64,000 bases of DNA from Linepithema humile (GCF_040581485.1 NC_090129.1:32784764-32848763); one strand, 5' to 3'. Numbered from the stretch's first letter, positions 49,881 to 64,000 are shown. The notes: generated from the sequence alone by a model not told the origin. Made by a program: numbers and translations.

Positions 49881-52330
49881 TTTCGCAATATCCGACATCC
49901 GACAAATGTAAAAATTATAATTAATCCGCACTTAATTTTTTATGTTCAGGCCGAGATATAGTTAATCACTGTAAATTTCGATGATATTCATAAGTATTTG
50001 TAACTCTGTTTAAAAATGATTGTAGAGCATAGAATTCTGCTAGAACTAACGAAAACTGTCGCTAGAACTGCGGTAAAGGTTCAGCACAACACTTTTTCTC
50101 CAAGTGTCGTGTTGTGTTTAATACCATATAAAGACACGGTACATTTTATCGAGATAACTTCAATATCGATATGTATGCGAGAAAAATAGGATTAACGTAA
50201 TCTTTTTTTTTATACGACGAATGACTAATATTTATTCCCGTTCGTTTTTTTTTATATGACGAATGACTAATATTTAGTATTCATTTATCTGATTATGTGA
50301 TTAAAACACTTTAAACGCCATGGGTGTCCAAGATTTTGAAAACAAAACATATTTATCGAGCAATCAAAATTATCGCTTTGTGATAATATAACGATCAAAG
50401 TATTGTAGTAAAATAATAAATAGTTCACCGGCAAATTCTTATAATTATTTAAACATATTTTAAAATTATATTATTTAAATACATACATTTTAAATATATT
50501 ATTTACATTATTCAAATATATTTTTTGATTCTCTAAATTATATTTTTTGTTTTCGAAATTTCGTTTTCTTAGCGAAAGCAACTGAAGTATCCGAAATAGA
50601 ATATCGTGTTCATTGTATCACAATGTAATAAAAGTTCTTAATTAATCCAAGACAATTTTTTATCGATACATACTCAACAATCTTATCATTTAACAATATT
50701 TTGCGTCCAGATATTGATGTCGCAATGCCGTTAACTCGATGTCAAAGAAAGCACAAACTTGATTATCTCTTTCATTCGTGGTCGCGCATTTTCAATTTAA
50801 CGGAATAAAATAATAATATAATTTCGAAACATATTATTAACCAAAAAAGTATTACATTTTATAATTTCCTCTTACTTACTAAATTATAAAAAACAGTAAT
50901 AAAATAACTGTGTGTTGTACATTAAATATTATCATAAACGTGTTCCATATTTGTGTTCCTTGTTTTCAGAAAAAAAAGTGACTCGCACTAATTTGTCATT
51001 TCGGAAACAAAAAAGAGTGATGAAAGAAGAATGAATTCTTTATTCAAATCGAATCATAAACACTGACTTCTGGTGAGTTGTAACTTTTCTAGTTCTAATT
51101 CTATCTGCGTAATAAGCTTTAAAATATACACGTCGGTTTTCTTTACCGACTCTGATTTAATAGCATCCTTCATTTTTATCGCGTGAAGACGGCGCGAGGA
51201 AAATAGCTTCGAGGAAAATAGCCCCTGAGGAAAATAATTTCAATTGAACCCGTGGGAAGGAATCGGTAAGAAGTGCAATAAATTAATCATAATTTGACAC
51301 TTAATTTACTCATATTTTCGAAATAATATGTGTGAGCACACCTACAAGGAATGATTCTTTTTAAGTGACTGATGCATGAATATTATTGGCATATATTGCG
51401 TGTTCCGGGTGTGATTACGTCAGATATTCAAATTCCAGATAATTACATTCGAACGGAAGAACGGAAAAACAACTGCGAAGAAAACATAATGAGAGTATCG
51501 CAAGAGATGTTAAAAGCTGATTCATTGACGAATAAAAAAAAATAATAATAATAATTTAGTTAAAAATAAAATAAAAAATTAAATATTTAAAAGTAACAAT
51601 TAAATGATTTATTTCTCGTAAACTTAGAACATTTCTCTTCAAAATCAAAGATTGTTGAATTTATGATAATTTCTTATTTTATTCATTTATACCACCAAAC
51701 GATCAAACTCAGAAATAAAAAAGTGTTAACGCTGCTTCTTAATTTGCACAAGTAGGTATTTAATTTCATAAGGGTGGATTTCTTTTCATTTCAATTCATC
51801 GTTTTCTTTCCGCAAAAAAAAAATACCTGGCGTCAGCGAAAGAAATAAAATGGTGATGTTACAGAATTTTGCAAGGTCATGACGCAGAAAAAAAAACACG
51901 GAACAACAATTAAATTAAAAGTAAAGTGTAAAAAAAAAATAAGCAGGAAATAATCCGTATCAATAACTAAACTGAAAACGTGTACAATTCTGGTAAGGTC
52001 ATAATAATAGCCGCGATAACGTGTTATTTTTAGAGATCCGTTATCTTTCAATATTTTGCGACGGTAAAAACTATACAAATCACAATGTAGAAGAATATTC
52101 CAAACAAGCTTTGGTTCAGACTTAATCTTCTAGTTCAATTTAATTGTCATGTATTAAACGTTTATCAATTATAGCATATATTATTTATATCAATAATGAC
52201 GTAAGTCACAAATAAAATGCATTAAATCTACTTCGACCTTTAAAAGTAAATGAAATTGGCAAAATAATCTTATTTCATTTATCATGTTACATAATACGTA
52301 ACACGATTAATAAGCGTGTATACTTAAACG
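49881..52330. other. intergenic, nothing recognised
   Basis: AT-rich DNA without convincing open frames, repeats with clear ends, or RNA genes. Confidence 0.5.
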
Positions 52331-52399
52331 CCACTTCTCATTACACAATCTTCGGTGTCTACGACCCTGTAACAAGAATCCCTTAGTCAGGGTCTCGAG

Positions 52400-53317
52400 A
52401 GAAACCCTTCTATCTGCAAAAGGCAGCTGCCCACATTCTTTCCTGTTGTAATTCGTAGAATCTGTAATATGCAGAACGCACAAGGAAAGATAATCACACG
52501 CGAGATATACAAGGCGCCATATAGCGCATTCCGACCGATTATTCGATCGTCGTTAACTGCACGCCGGACTTGGATGTTTCTCTTCCCCTTCTCCTGTTCT
52601 TTCTCTTTCTCTTCCATTGTCACATTTACACGCATAAGCGGGATGAATTCATGGGGTCCATCACCGTTTTTCCCCACTCAAGGGATTCCCGACGTCAGAC
52701 AGGTACAGAACCACATACTTGCTCCGCCACCTCTTCTAATGCAACTGCTGCTCCATTCTTCGCTCACGCATTCTACATGGTTCTCGGTTCCTGTAGTGTG
52801 ATCCCTTCTGCCGTGGTAACTCTTTTAAAGTCGCCGACACGTCCTCGGCGTCGTTATTCCGCGCTGGGCATCGTTCGTTGCTACTCCGCTCCGTCAATCC
52901 GTTGAACCTTTTGTCAAAAGATTTTTGTGAAAAGATTTTTGTGAAAAGAAGAACAAAGGGAAATACGCCGTGTCGTATTTATTGACGATTCTTCTTCGAT
53001 TTGTAAGCGAGGTGTTACGCGAGTGTGTTCTCGAAGAATTTTAACTTATGTTCGCGCTTGAACAAGACCGCCATTCATTGTTGTCTAACTCGTGCCTCTA
53101 ACAGATTACTTGACACAACTGATACTTGTTCGTTTAATCAATTACTTTGATTAATAACGACGCTCGCTCTTCGTTGATGCGACTACATTTTGTATAAAAC
53201 TATGTTTTGTGATAAGTGCTGAGTTTCGGTCAAAAATATTTCGACTAACTTGAGATATTTGTCACACAGCAACGTCATTTATCTCGTTCTTGTGAAGAAA
53301 AATCTTCGTGACTCAAG
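52400..53317 (+). promoter_or_regulatory. GC-richer island ending in a strong donor
   Basis: A GC-richer tract ends with the consensus donor TCAAG|GTAAGA (cut after 53317) on the + strand. It may be a distal noncoding exon and promoter for the ZIP gene 6 kb downstream, or for an unseen transcript. The frames inside overlap on both strands and look like chance. Confidence 0.3.
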
Positions 53318-56300
53318 GTAAGAAAAATGTCCACTAAGTAGCGCGTTTGAACATAAAATTTTATTTATCTAGCAATTAAATAAAAAATATATAATTAAAC
53401 GATTAGCTAAATTAGAATTAATCGAAATTTGTTTAGAAATTGTGTACTAATTAATTCAAAAGTTAATTTCTCAAATTTTTTTTATTCCTCTTTCTTTATT
53501 GTGTGTGTGCTCAACTATTCATTTCGATAAATAAAATTCTTCCTGAAATCAATTTTAAATTTAAATAATTAAAAATAAATTCTTAATTTAGAAGTGAATT
53601 CCTTAGATTCCAGGTTGAGTAACTTTTAATGTGAGAAAACATGAATACGAGAAAAGGCTCTGATGTCTTTATTACTGTAATTAACATGTTTTTAATATGT
53701 TTACTAGAGTAATACTATATTAATGATTAATCAATATTGCGAATAAATGAGGCTTCACGCGGTCCACGAATCATGCTGACGCTGTGTCTGTGCGTAGTAT
53801 ATACTAGACAAAACCGACACGCGTCTCGTATCGCATATTAAGTATTTAACATGCGCGTGCTACTTACGAGACTACTTATGGGACGAGTCATACGAACTTA
53901 TTACAGTTCCCCGTGCACGAGAGGGAATTCCCCGCTCTCCTGGATTTTCCCGGTTGGTGAAATGCAAATGAAACTTCACGTATTTTCGCACGGTGAAAGA
54001 AGACACCGAGCGTTCTTTAAAAATGACAAAAATGCGAGTTTACAAGTTTCGATACAAGATATTTAGTATAAACAATTATATTTTTGTCTGTCATTAATAA
54101 TACCAAAAATACTGAAAGTAGATACCAAAAATAGATACTAGGAGATTTACAACTATGAACAACGTATAATTTCAGTATAGTGACAGTTAATAAATGCAGT
54201 TTTCAAAAGAATTTTCTCTCTCGCGGAAACGTTCTTCCGGTAAAATGTTAATGAAAAGGTACAATGCCTTCGCATTTAAATTCATATTATGGCTGGCCGC
54301 CGCATCAGCATTTACAAATTGTCATATGTTTATCACATGTATGCGTGGTATTTCCAACAATTACAATTTAACATGACAAATTATGCATGCGTCAAGGCCG
54401 ATGAAAAGTAACGGCAAGTTCAATTATTGAGAACCGATTATTGATCATTTGTAATACACACATTATAATATTGTTTAATATTATAATAAAATTAATCTTG
54501 TAACAATTAATGCAGAATATTAATAATAATGTATAATAGAATATTAATAATAATAATTAAAAAGGCTGTTCCAAAAATAGCAAGATCATTCGATCGAATC
54601 TAACAATAAGTCACGTGGGAAATTGTTATAAATCTTCTTTTCAAAATTCTTAATAAATTTCCTAATTCGTTATCTTAATTTTATAATATCAAATAACTTT
54701 ATCACATTTATTCGAAGAATCTAATTAGAGATCGTGACGCACAATTTAGTTACAATTATCAATAAAACATCGATCGTAAACACACGTTTGTCACAATTAA
54801 GTGCCGATAACGTTGTGTAATCAAGAAACGTATTTACATATGAAGAGAGAGAGAGAGAGAGAAAGAGAGGGAGAAATAGAGGGAGAGGGACTCATGATTG
54901 CACAATTGTAAAAATATCCAGATGACAGTATCAACTGTTTAAATGTAGATTAACGGTTAATGTGTATGGCAAAGAAAAGAAAAAAATTCACGTCAAACAC
55001 GGTGTTGGAACGATTCTGAAAATCCAATGGAAATGTACCCACGCACGAAGATCAAGCTAAATTACAATAATACGCCAATAAATATAAGGAAAAAATTATT
55101 TTTCACAATTGCACTTCCAAGAATCAAACAACGATAGATTTTCTTCTCATTATCATTTGAATCATCGGGAATTCGGAATTGAGAAATGCACTATGAATGG
55201 AAATATAACTAACGGGATTCTTCCATGTAGTACGTAGCCGATCGCAAGTGATCAATTACGAAGATCCTCCGAGTTGAACCTTGAACGAATACAGAAATTA
55301 TTCTCTCTCCGCCGTCCTTTGTCCCGACGACTTTTCTTTTTTTTATCTGTCAGAGGGTCATGCTGCGCTTTCACTGCACTCGGTTTTTTCTCACCGATGC
55401 CCAGTATCGTATATTTTAAAAACCGACACTTCTTGCGGCATTCTCTTTTGCTTACATCGATTGCTACACGAAGCGGCGTTAAAACGAACGAGCAACCGTT
55501 AAATCGAGCAACTAAATCAACGCAAGGTGGAAAGATCAACACAGCATAAAGTGGAGAATATTGCGATTCCCACGATTCACAAGCTTATGTAATATTTTTT
55601 TTTGTTCTTTTTTTTCGGAACAAATATCAATCGATAAATTAGTTCTCGGCGCCTTTTATTAGTATCGCGTAATCGTCGAAATTGTAAAAAGATATACTAA
55701 AAAAATTAAAGCAAATTAATAAAAAAAAGTATATATATATATTTGTTGAGATAAATTAATAAATAAACTGTAAAGTAAATAAATAATTAATAAATTAAGG
55801 TAAAAAAAGACGAATGCTCAATGCCAAACGTTTTAAAAGCGCAGCATTTTTTAAATACATCCTGGATATGCGAGATGGAACATTTTTACCTGCGCAATAT
55901 ATTTTTTTTGTTATTAAATTATTATGGATTTAAATTGATAAAAAGTCGGAAATACTCAGATTTCTCCAGTTACACTTTAAAATATAAGAATCTAAATTTT
56001 AAAATAATAACAGCAGATTTTAGTGTCAAATTGTAACATATTAAATTGCAATTTGCGATTTGGGGCGTATGCGGGGCGTGTACTGAAATATTCGTGATTC
56101 ATAATTGTGTCAATAGCGCGATATCTGCAAGACTTTCACATACGTAAAAGATTAAATATAATACGTAAAAGATTAAAATATAAATAGCAACTCGAGTAGC
56201 AAAAAATAAGTCTATCGATAAAAATGCACTTTGGCGCTGTTTTCAATTATCTTTTATTGTAACGCATAAACATCTTCTAATAAAGCTGAAAATGCGTTCT

Positions 56301-56520
56301 TTTCTATGTTCTCCTCTTTTTTCATCTATTGTATTACGTCAAGTTACGTCAGGCATTTGATTTTCAAAAGATACCACCGCCGTCCTTCGCGATTCTTCTT
56401 CTTTTACTCCGATACGATCATTATCGTTTCTCACATAGAGGTCCATCTCGCGACACGTGCATTCGATGTGTATATGTACACCCGCGGATGCGTATGTATG
56501 CGTATGTAGAAATGTCTATA
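53318..56520. other. intergenic, nothing recognised
   Basis: AT-rich with a GA-rich simple repeat at 54845-54890. A small GC-richer patch at 55250-55530 has frames on both strands, none persuasive. Confidence 0.5.
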
Positions 56521-56639
56521 AGTCATTAGCGCAGCGCGGCGGAATTGTCTTCATACACGCGTAAGCGTGTGTTATCGCTCTCGCGCCGACGCGACAATTG
56601 CAACATGAAGATCTCGACGATATCGAATGATACACTGCG

Positions 56640-56803
56640 TATATAAACGCCGGATAGTAAAGACTGTGTAAATTAGTAAGTGCGTCGACTTCTGTGATTA
56701 TATACGGTGTCGTGAACGTACGCTCCTACATTATTTGACGACAAATCCCTTCACAGTGACAGCATTGACAGAGAATACTAAAAAAGGTACGATAATCGTG
56801 CAG
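56640..56803 (+). promoter_or_regulatory. candidate TATA promoter and first exon of the ZIP gene
   Basis: TATATAAA at 56640-56647 sits in a GC-richer patch, followed about 150 nt later by a donor (GTGCAG|GTAATT after 56803). The next + strand acceptor leading into clear coding sequence is CATCACAG just before 59515. The link to the ZIP gene is inferred from orientation and spacing. Confidence 0.35.
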
Positions 56804-59514
56804 GTAATTATGAAAGTGGGCTCCAGTCATTTTTTTTATTTTAAGATATTTCGACTGTTACGTCCACATGCATTAAAAAATATTTTTTTATTATATAGCA
56901 AAATATTTTTATAATGTAAATTTTTTCCGTGATTATAAAATTTTACGAGTAGCTAAATGATAAATTCAAATTTTCAAGGTTTTTTATTTTTCCACTTTTA
57001 TAATAATTGGCACAATTGCAGTTATCGGTTTATCGAACGCGCGATTCATTGATTGTTTAATTTTTTATTACTGACACAATTTTTCTGTCATGATTTCTAA
57101 TTTAGTAAGTTTAGAAAAAAATATAAATATGAAATAATGCTTGTTATTTTTAAAAAGGACTTTTTTATATAATAAATATAAAATAATATAATAAATACTT
57201 TATGTATTTATTTTTCTAAGTAATTAATCTAAATGTAAATAAATTAATTATAATGCATAATTATAACTATGTATTTCCACCAAATTAACTTGCATTCGGC
57301 TTAATATTCTGTATATTATAAAAAAGTTATAATAATTTTTGTAAATTATATTAATATATTTAGTAATTTTTTCATATAATAAGGTTTCATATAATGAGAT
57401 AATAATTATTTGATAACCGATTTTATTATCAAGTTTCATATCGACGTGTTGATTACTTTTTCGACACCGGATGATTTTGAAACAGCTTTTTTACTCCGCT
57501 TGCACGCCGCCGTTGGTGCAATCTAATTTTCTGATAATTAAGATCACGTTTCACATCAAACAAATTTTCTACGTTTTGAACATATCGCTAAATATTTATA
57601 ATTAATTAGTTTTAATCGTAAATTATGTAATTTATTTAGAATAAATTAGACGATAAAAATAGAGTTGTTACACATAAAATTTCAAGTAGCCCGATAGTAA
57701 AATTATCATATTATTTGTCAGACTTGTCGATTACGAGATAATATCTCACTTACAAGATAATATCTCGCTTTGGAGATATAAGATATCGATGACATCAACA
57801 AACAACGTTACTATAATTTTACGTAACTATAACTTTTCAGAAATTACTTATAGTGATCTAAATTAATATTTAAAATTAATTTTTTAAATAACATATTTTT
57901 AAATGTATTATGTTACTTTTATGAGCAAAAGATCGACGCAAAATGCTAGTTAAAAAACATAAATACGATACTTTCTACTCGATATGATCTACTGATCTAA
58001 ATCTAAACAGTTTACCTCACTACGTCGTGAGCTCCAAATTGACTTTCGATCAACAAGAGGATTTGATCGATGAAGTGAAATACAACCTTGAAGTAATTTT
58101 GTTTTTTTATTATGTAATACTTATATGTATTACAGACTGTTATACGTATTATGCAAGGTGAGTGTTTTATCGTGAAATTCAGGAAATACGGATTTGCCAT
58201 TATCATCAAGATTACACAGAAACTTAGCTATCGACGCTCAGTTAGCAGGATTATGAGATTACTTTAATTATTCATGATAACTGTAATAATAATTAACGTG
58301 TAAAATGATATAATCCTTTAAGAATGATACAATATAATAATGTGAATTTTTACGACAAATAATGTAAACGCTGTGAATTGTATAATGATTGTACACGAAA
58401 CGTTATCGTATGTATAATTGCTCGATCTTTTGTAGCATAATTCTTTTCGTTACATATAAAACACTCGTCGCATAAGGCTCGATCGTAATCTATTTCTTCG
58501 AATATAATTATTAATGGTCTTTTACGGCTATTATCGTTAATAGTAGTATCGTAGTAGTAGTATAGTATTATCATAATAGATATAGATAATCACAATCAAT
58601 CAATATCGGAAAATTTTCAATCCTTTTATCTTTCAATCACTTTTCATCAATCTAAAACTTTCGATAAATGGATTAAAGAGACTGCGAAAGCTTGGACACG
58701 TGAAAATTCATAGATATGCGAGAGTATAATGTTTCCTTTAGTAATGTTAGACTGATACAAAACTCCTGTGCGGTAACAAAATATTCTAAGGCCGTAAAAA
58801 GAGATAAAATATATGTTTGAAAAGCACGAGTCGACGTTTCGCTGCCGAGTGTAATAAATATTCATAGAAGTTGTGTTCAGATAAAATTATCAGAGATTAG
58901 GCACGTATTTTTGCTAACAAATTTCGAAGAGATCAAGCTACATGTAACTTAGATCGGTAATGAAATTTCAAAACGGCAGAGTGGATAATCAATCGATTAA
59001 TTAACATCGTTAAATAATTAACTTCTGTTGCTAATTTACATGCACTTTTCAATTATGGTTTCATGCGCTGTTGTTTTACTAGAAATTTCTATTATTTTCA
59101 ATTTTAAAAGTGGAAACTAATCCTATTATATGGACAAGATAAAAGCTGTTTACGCATAAACATGACGTAGGTATATATGAGCTAACGTCAAATTAACAGC
59201 GCGAAATTAATTTTTAATACACTGATCAATTTGAACTTCATACATTGACGAATATTGTTGATTCTTTATTTCTGGAATCAACGTAGATAATAATCTCAAT
59301 TTCTAATTTGAGATTCTTTTAATTATCCACAAATTATTCAAAAAATAAGAGAAACAAATATTCATGCTTGAGAAAAATTGTATTATTTCTAAATAATAAT
59401 AGAATTCTTTTCTTATTTCCAAATTCTTCGCAATTATATGTAATGAAATTATTGCAATGAAAAAGAATTGGCATATTAGGCATTATATTAACAAATTTAT
59501 CGTATGCATCACAG
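56804..59514. other. AT-rich stretch, probable ZIP first intron
   Basis: No recognisable gene, RNA or transposon. A minus-strand frame at 58350-58574 and others are short, AT-rich and unconvincing. Confidence 0.4.
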
Positions 59515-62439
59515 ATGCTGAAAATGCTGATGAATGAGACGTCGCTTCATCATCATGAAGAAACTCACTCCCCATCTGAGGATACATCGCAAGAAATACT
59601 AACTGCCAAAGCCGTCACCATGGTGGTATTGTGCATCGTTAGCATATGCATGGGGACGATACCGATGTTCTTGGCCAAGTGGTTCAAATGGGACATGACC
59701 GGACAAGTAAACCCCAGGTAAAAATATCGTCTTAATCATTTACCAAGCCGGATAGCAAATCGTGAAGAAGCTTTTATGACCGACGAAGAACAATATGCTT
59801 TCTCAATTTTTGACAATTGAACAATATTATCGAAACGCTTCTTATTTTATCGACTTATTTCGAAAAGTACAATGTACGAGAAAATTAATAAAATCGAACA
59901 ACAATTTAAAGTGTTTGCTACAGTACTTGACAGATTACGTAATCCCTAAGATATAATATAGTTTGTTTTGTATTTCATATTATCTTCGGATCTCTCGTCT
60001 TAGGATCCCCAACGATACGATTGAACCAACAAGATACACTCAAAAAAATAATCTTGCAATAATAGCTAAAATTTTCTAGGTGTAAAAAATTAACTAAAAC
60101 AGATAAATGATTAGCAACTGTTGTGATATTGCATATGTAATTACTTAATCAGTTTAGATGACAGAAACAGAATATATATCTGTATTGTTTGTGAACTTTA
60201 AAAAGAAAGTTTCTCTAAAGCGCCTATCTATATAAGATCAATCACGTGTTCGATTATGCAATGAATAACATTTAGCAATGGTACCTAAATTTTTCAGATG
60301 CTATTGCTAGAACATTACTGCTATAAATTCTATATGTGACAAACAATGTTTTCACAGATACGAAAAATAGCGATACATTCTTGTTGCAATATCTAGAAAT
60401 CTAATTACATCAGCGAAATATTTTTTTGAGTGTAAATAATAAATTAATTACTTTATCGTGTATACAGATCGACGAAAATAGTAAGCCTTTTACTCGGCTT
60501 TGGCGGGGGAGTTCTCTTCAGCACAACGTTCCTTCATTTAATGCCGGAAGTCGCGGAAGGTGTAGAACATCTCGTCGATAAATACAAAATGGGACAGCTT
60601 AACTTCTCGTTGGCAAACGCGCTTGCCTGCACCGGGTAAGTAAATTCTGTGACGTCATTATGTACAGATTGAATATGAAAGAAAATTGTGCGTCACGAAA
60701 ATAGTGGGGATATTTTTTGATAAGCAAGATCTTCTTGCAATAAAAAATATTCTAATATTACTTATCAAATTTGAATCGTCAATTTATATATTATCACGAT
60801 TTTATGATTAAGTAACTTGCAGTAATTTGCACATTTATTTTTATGCGAATGCATTTAGCTGTGTTAATCTTTTTTCTTCAATAAAATACACGAGATTATA
60901 TTGAATATATTAGATTTGCAAAATAGATCGAAATACTGTAGAATAAATAAATTTATTTCTGCGAACCTACCGCAGGTTCTTTATCATGTATCTGGTGGAG
61001 GAATCCGTGCACACGTATCTAAGAAAACGGCAAGCGAAACGTGAAGATGTCACTAACGAGAAAGACGTGAATCGCAGCACGAATGAATTGGTGGAGTACG
61101 GTCAAACGATACCATCGTACGCCACGAACGGTCACTCACATACGTAAGCCTTGTTTGTGCTCAACTTTGTCGCAAAAACATCGCGCTTATCATTGGGCGT
61201 CACGCAATGATACTTTGTCGCGAAGTTTTGAGCGACGTGAAACTCGTTTTCTCTTAATTTATAGGGGCCACAGCCATTTACCGGTGATAATGGATGCTGA
61301 CGACGACTTTGTGATATCTTCGCTGCGCGGATTATTAATAGTGCTCGGTTTATCTGTGCATGAATTATTCGAAGGACTGGCGATCGGTTTAGAAAGCTCC
61401 GCCGGTCATGTATGGTAATGTCCGGTGAAAAATATTTCCAAAAAAAATACCTGCATTTGAATGTTAATTTTTAATTGGTATCATTTTGAAATTAGATCGA
61501 AGATGAGGTCCCGGAGCCTTAAATAGTAGCATGAGCATTTTTCAACGATTAGACAATTTTAATGTAATAAAGCAAAAACATGTGAAACATTGATAATAGA
61601 GTTTGAAAATTTTAAATACATAAAATATTAAAAAATTATAGTAAAAATATGAAAAAAATCTTACAAATTTCATATTACCAATTAAAAATTAAATCAAGTG
61701 TTTCGAGCAAAATATATATAATTATTATAATTAAATTCGTTCGCAGGTATATGTTCCTCGCTGTGGCATCCCACAAATTTGTCATAGCCTTCTGTATTGG
61801 CGTAGAACTGATCGCTTCGAGAACCAGGCGGTATCTATCTGTAATTTACGTATGCACGTTCGCTGTAGTATCGCCTTTGGGAATTGGAATCGGCATGGCT
61901 CTGGTCGGCGGGGGAAGTGCTTCCGCAAGTGGACCCACGGCAGTAGTATTGCAGGCAAGTTTATCAATTAAATCGGGAAAGATATAGCATTTCGCCAAAA
62001 TAAGAAAGAATTTTGATAAAATAATTAATAATTATTATCAATAATATGGGCGTTAAAAAAATTTTAATTCTTAAAATGTCGAAATTTCACGCAAAAAAAA
62101 TTGCGATAGATAAAAAGAAATTATCACTTTCTCGTCATCTTGCAGGGATTAGCATCAGGTACTCTACTCTACGTGGTGTTCTTCGAGATTTTGCAGGAAC
62201 ATCGAACCGGATTGAAGCAATACGTCTCGATTCTTATCGGTTTTCTCGTAATGTTCGGCCTGCAATTGCTGAGTAAGTGTGAACAATTTTATTTTACGCT
62301 AGACAATCTTATATATTTCTTTAGTGATAATAGTCTTCGTAGAATAAAGAAAATAATATTCAGCGCTGAAAATAAGCGCTCAAATTCTAATACTTTTCCT
62401 ATAATTAAATTGCATGAATACGTACTACTTAATAAATAA
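59515..62439 (+). CDS. ZIP-family zinc transporter (SLC39A1/2/3-like)
   Basis: Exons: 59515-59717, 60468-60635, 60976-61143, 61265-61414, 61747-61954, and from 62146 either to a donor at 62272 or on to the TAA at 62437-62439. Phases agree throughout. Eight hydrophobic segments are visible, as in ZIP importers that move zinc into the cytosol. A His-rich loop (GHSHTGHSH, 176-184) precedes helix 4 with the signature HELFEGLAIGL (His212, Glu216), and helix 5 has SHK (His239). The N-terminus has an HHHEE patch. The ATG follows an acceptor directly, so an upstream coding exon cannot be excluded. Intron 5 starts with GC (CAG|GCAAGT). Read through, the protein has 396 residues with a 55-residue hydrophilic tail unlike ZIPs. 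Splicing at the strong GTAAGT would give about 341 residues plus a short unseen last exon, which I prefer. Confidence 0.92.
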
Positions 62440-64000
62440 AATTCAGAATTTTTTAACAGATAAGAATATATACTATGTTTCGCTGATACATTCCACTTAC
62501 TTATCGATTACTTCCCAACTAAAAAAATGCCATTCTATTTCTATTTCTTGTCTCGAACGTATCAGCTGTATAGAAAAATCCTAATATAAAATAGATAAAA
62601 ATTATAGTTGCCAAGCAAGTGTAATGTTAAGCGATAAAACGCTTAATCATGCTTTTATCGATCTGATCGCTCAATTAATAATTTTACAAGCTCCCAAAAT
62701 CACAAAATATCTTGAAAACTCGAAAACACATAAATCTTTAAGCAGCCTCGATTATACATTGATGAAACGGGAATGCGCTTATAGACCGAATTTTGTAGTG
62801 TGCCAGACGCGATGATATTTCGAGCATCATGTGTCCGGGGTCGAAGATCATCGAGACGGTCGGCACTTATCGATTGTCAACGAACAATTAATCGCTGGTC
62901 AACAGTCACTTATCTCGCACACACATAATGCGTGCGTTTTCAATCCGCAGAGAGTGAGAGAGAGAAAAAATTGAGCGCGTCGAGGCTAACGTTCAAAATG
63001 ACGAGTACATCGCGAACCACTCGTGGAGGCGGCGGGAGGGCGACGGAAAAAAAAGAGAATGTGGCACAAAACGCAAAGGACATCCTGCCGATGATTCACG
63101 CGACACGATTCCCGTAATGTTGATTTTGTCGCACGTTAAAAAAAATCTCTCTCGTCGCCGGACAATTAAAATCCGCGGCGATCGGAAAATAACGATAAGA
63201 AAAACGCATCGCTACTGTCTATTTGTGAGTCAATCGAAGTTTTTTTATCTTCCGAGCGTGACTTGAAGGCGCGGATATCCTTCATGCTCGCTCGCATGGC
63301 TTATCATTAGCGATCGTTTTGAGAAGAGGAAGGGAAAAAAATGGGAACTATCGTGAAAGTGAATGGCGCGGCGTGGATTATCGAGAGATTTTGTTATCGG
63401 TGTAATTAGCGACGGGAGAGCACACTCGGGCGCGAGAAGATTAGATCCACGGTTTCTTCGTAACTCGGACGTGATCCCATTCGCGATCACGTTCAATGGA
63501 GCGTCCGAAACACACGCCGTGCATCCTTTCGTTGTTCGTGCCGAGAGGGTGAAAGTATCCGTAGAGCCGACAAATAATAATCACCAAGAGGCGTGATCGC
63601 CTCGGCGGCCCAGATTGCAAAATTTCATATGAAAGCGACGAGTGCAGCCTGCAGAAGGCCGCCTTTTACATTTTCTCATCCGTGTCCTAATGACGTGGAA
63701 ACGAAATGAATCGGGATTAGTCGAGTGAGAAATTCTGCACAATTGCAATCGGAATGAAATTCTCGCGGAAGATCAGGAAGTCGGTATATGAACATTTTTC
63801 AACCCGCCTTCCGTTCCTTGAAACTTGCTTTCCTGTTATTCTCGTCGTCACCGGCAGCACTTAAGGATTTATTTCTCCCGTATAGTCCGTATGTGGTTCG
63901 TGATGCAAATTATTCTCATGTTATTCATGACATTGTGGGCGGCAAACGTGGAAGAGCCCGCGTCTGCACGCGTGCCCCCGCACACACACAGAGTGTCGAT
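62440..64000. other. 3' flank of ZIP gene and GC-richer edge
   Basis: AT-rich to about 62800, where a last ZIP exon and 3' UTR may lie. From 62930 the sequence is GC-richer, with GA and G-rich runs and overlapping frames on both strands. It resembles promoter or UTR DNA of a further gene. No product is recognisable. Confidence 0.4.

Noticed and set aside
52387..52905. Frames of about 100 codons on both strands
   Set aside because: Overlapping, low-information translations in a GC-richer island; no splice-compatible continuation or known family.
62932..63117. Gly/Arg/Ser-rich 61-codon + frame near the right edge
   Set aside because: Low-complexity GA-rich DNA; no support as coding sequence.

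Overview
The window looks like insect nuclear DNA: AT-rich, with short introns, many small foldback transposons and single-copy animal genes. A hymenopteran, probably an ant, is my best guess from the gene structures and repeat style, but the sequence does not prove it. I see no rRNA, tRNA or CRISPR, and no viral gene.

Left part (about 1-30,300): a tandem triplication of a fatty-acid amide hydrolase 2 (FAAH2)-like gene, all on the + strand. The coding regions lie at 4070-7099, 14080-17039 and 26324-29465. Each has nine coding exons with matching lengths (171, 220, 218, 112, 299, 102, 168, 183, 105 nt) and encodes 525 residues with an intact Lys/Ser/Ser catalytic triad. A block 2-5 kb upstream of each gene (near 2050-2280, 8845-9065 and 21420-21650) is conserved. 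It ends in a splice donor and pairs with an acceptor placed just before each ATG, so I read it as a shared promoter plus noncoding first exon. The first intron is 1.8 kb in copy 1 and about 5 kb in copies 2 and 3, which gained or kept transposon insertions. A short unidentified coding-like fragment lies on the - strand at 187-411.

Middle part (31,096-38,949, - strand): a complete myosin VI gene (Myo6, jaguar in flies). It has 16 coding exons for 1,230 residues, covering motor, reverse-gear insert, IQ, single alpha helix and cargo-binding domain. There is also a likely 45-nt cassette exon at 32578-32622. A GC-rich tract to its right (about 41,000-46,000) probably holds its noncoding first exon and promoter.

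Right part (46,000-64,000): mostly intergenic, with a hAT-type element inserted in an older inverted repeat (48,025-48,485). A ZIP-family zinc transporter gene follows on the + strand (59515-62272 or 62439, six exons). Myosin VI and the ZIP gene each contain one GC-AG intron. The last 1.5 kb is GC-richer, perhaps the edge of another gene.

I see no functional link between FAAH2, myosin VI and the zinc transporter; they look like ordinary neighbours. The distinctive biology is the lineage-level expansion of the amidase with its promoter, and the dated layers of transposon insertion that the three copies allow one to read.
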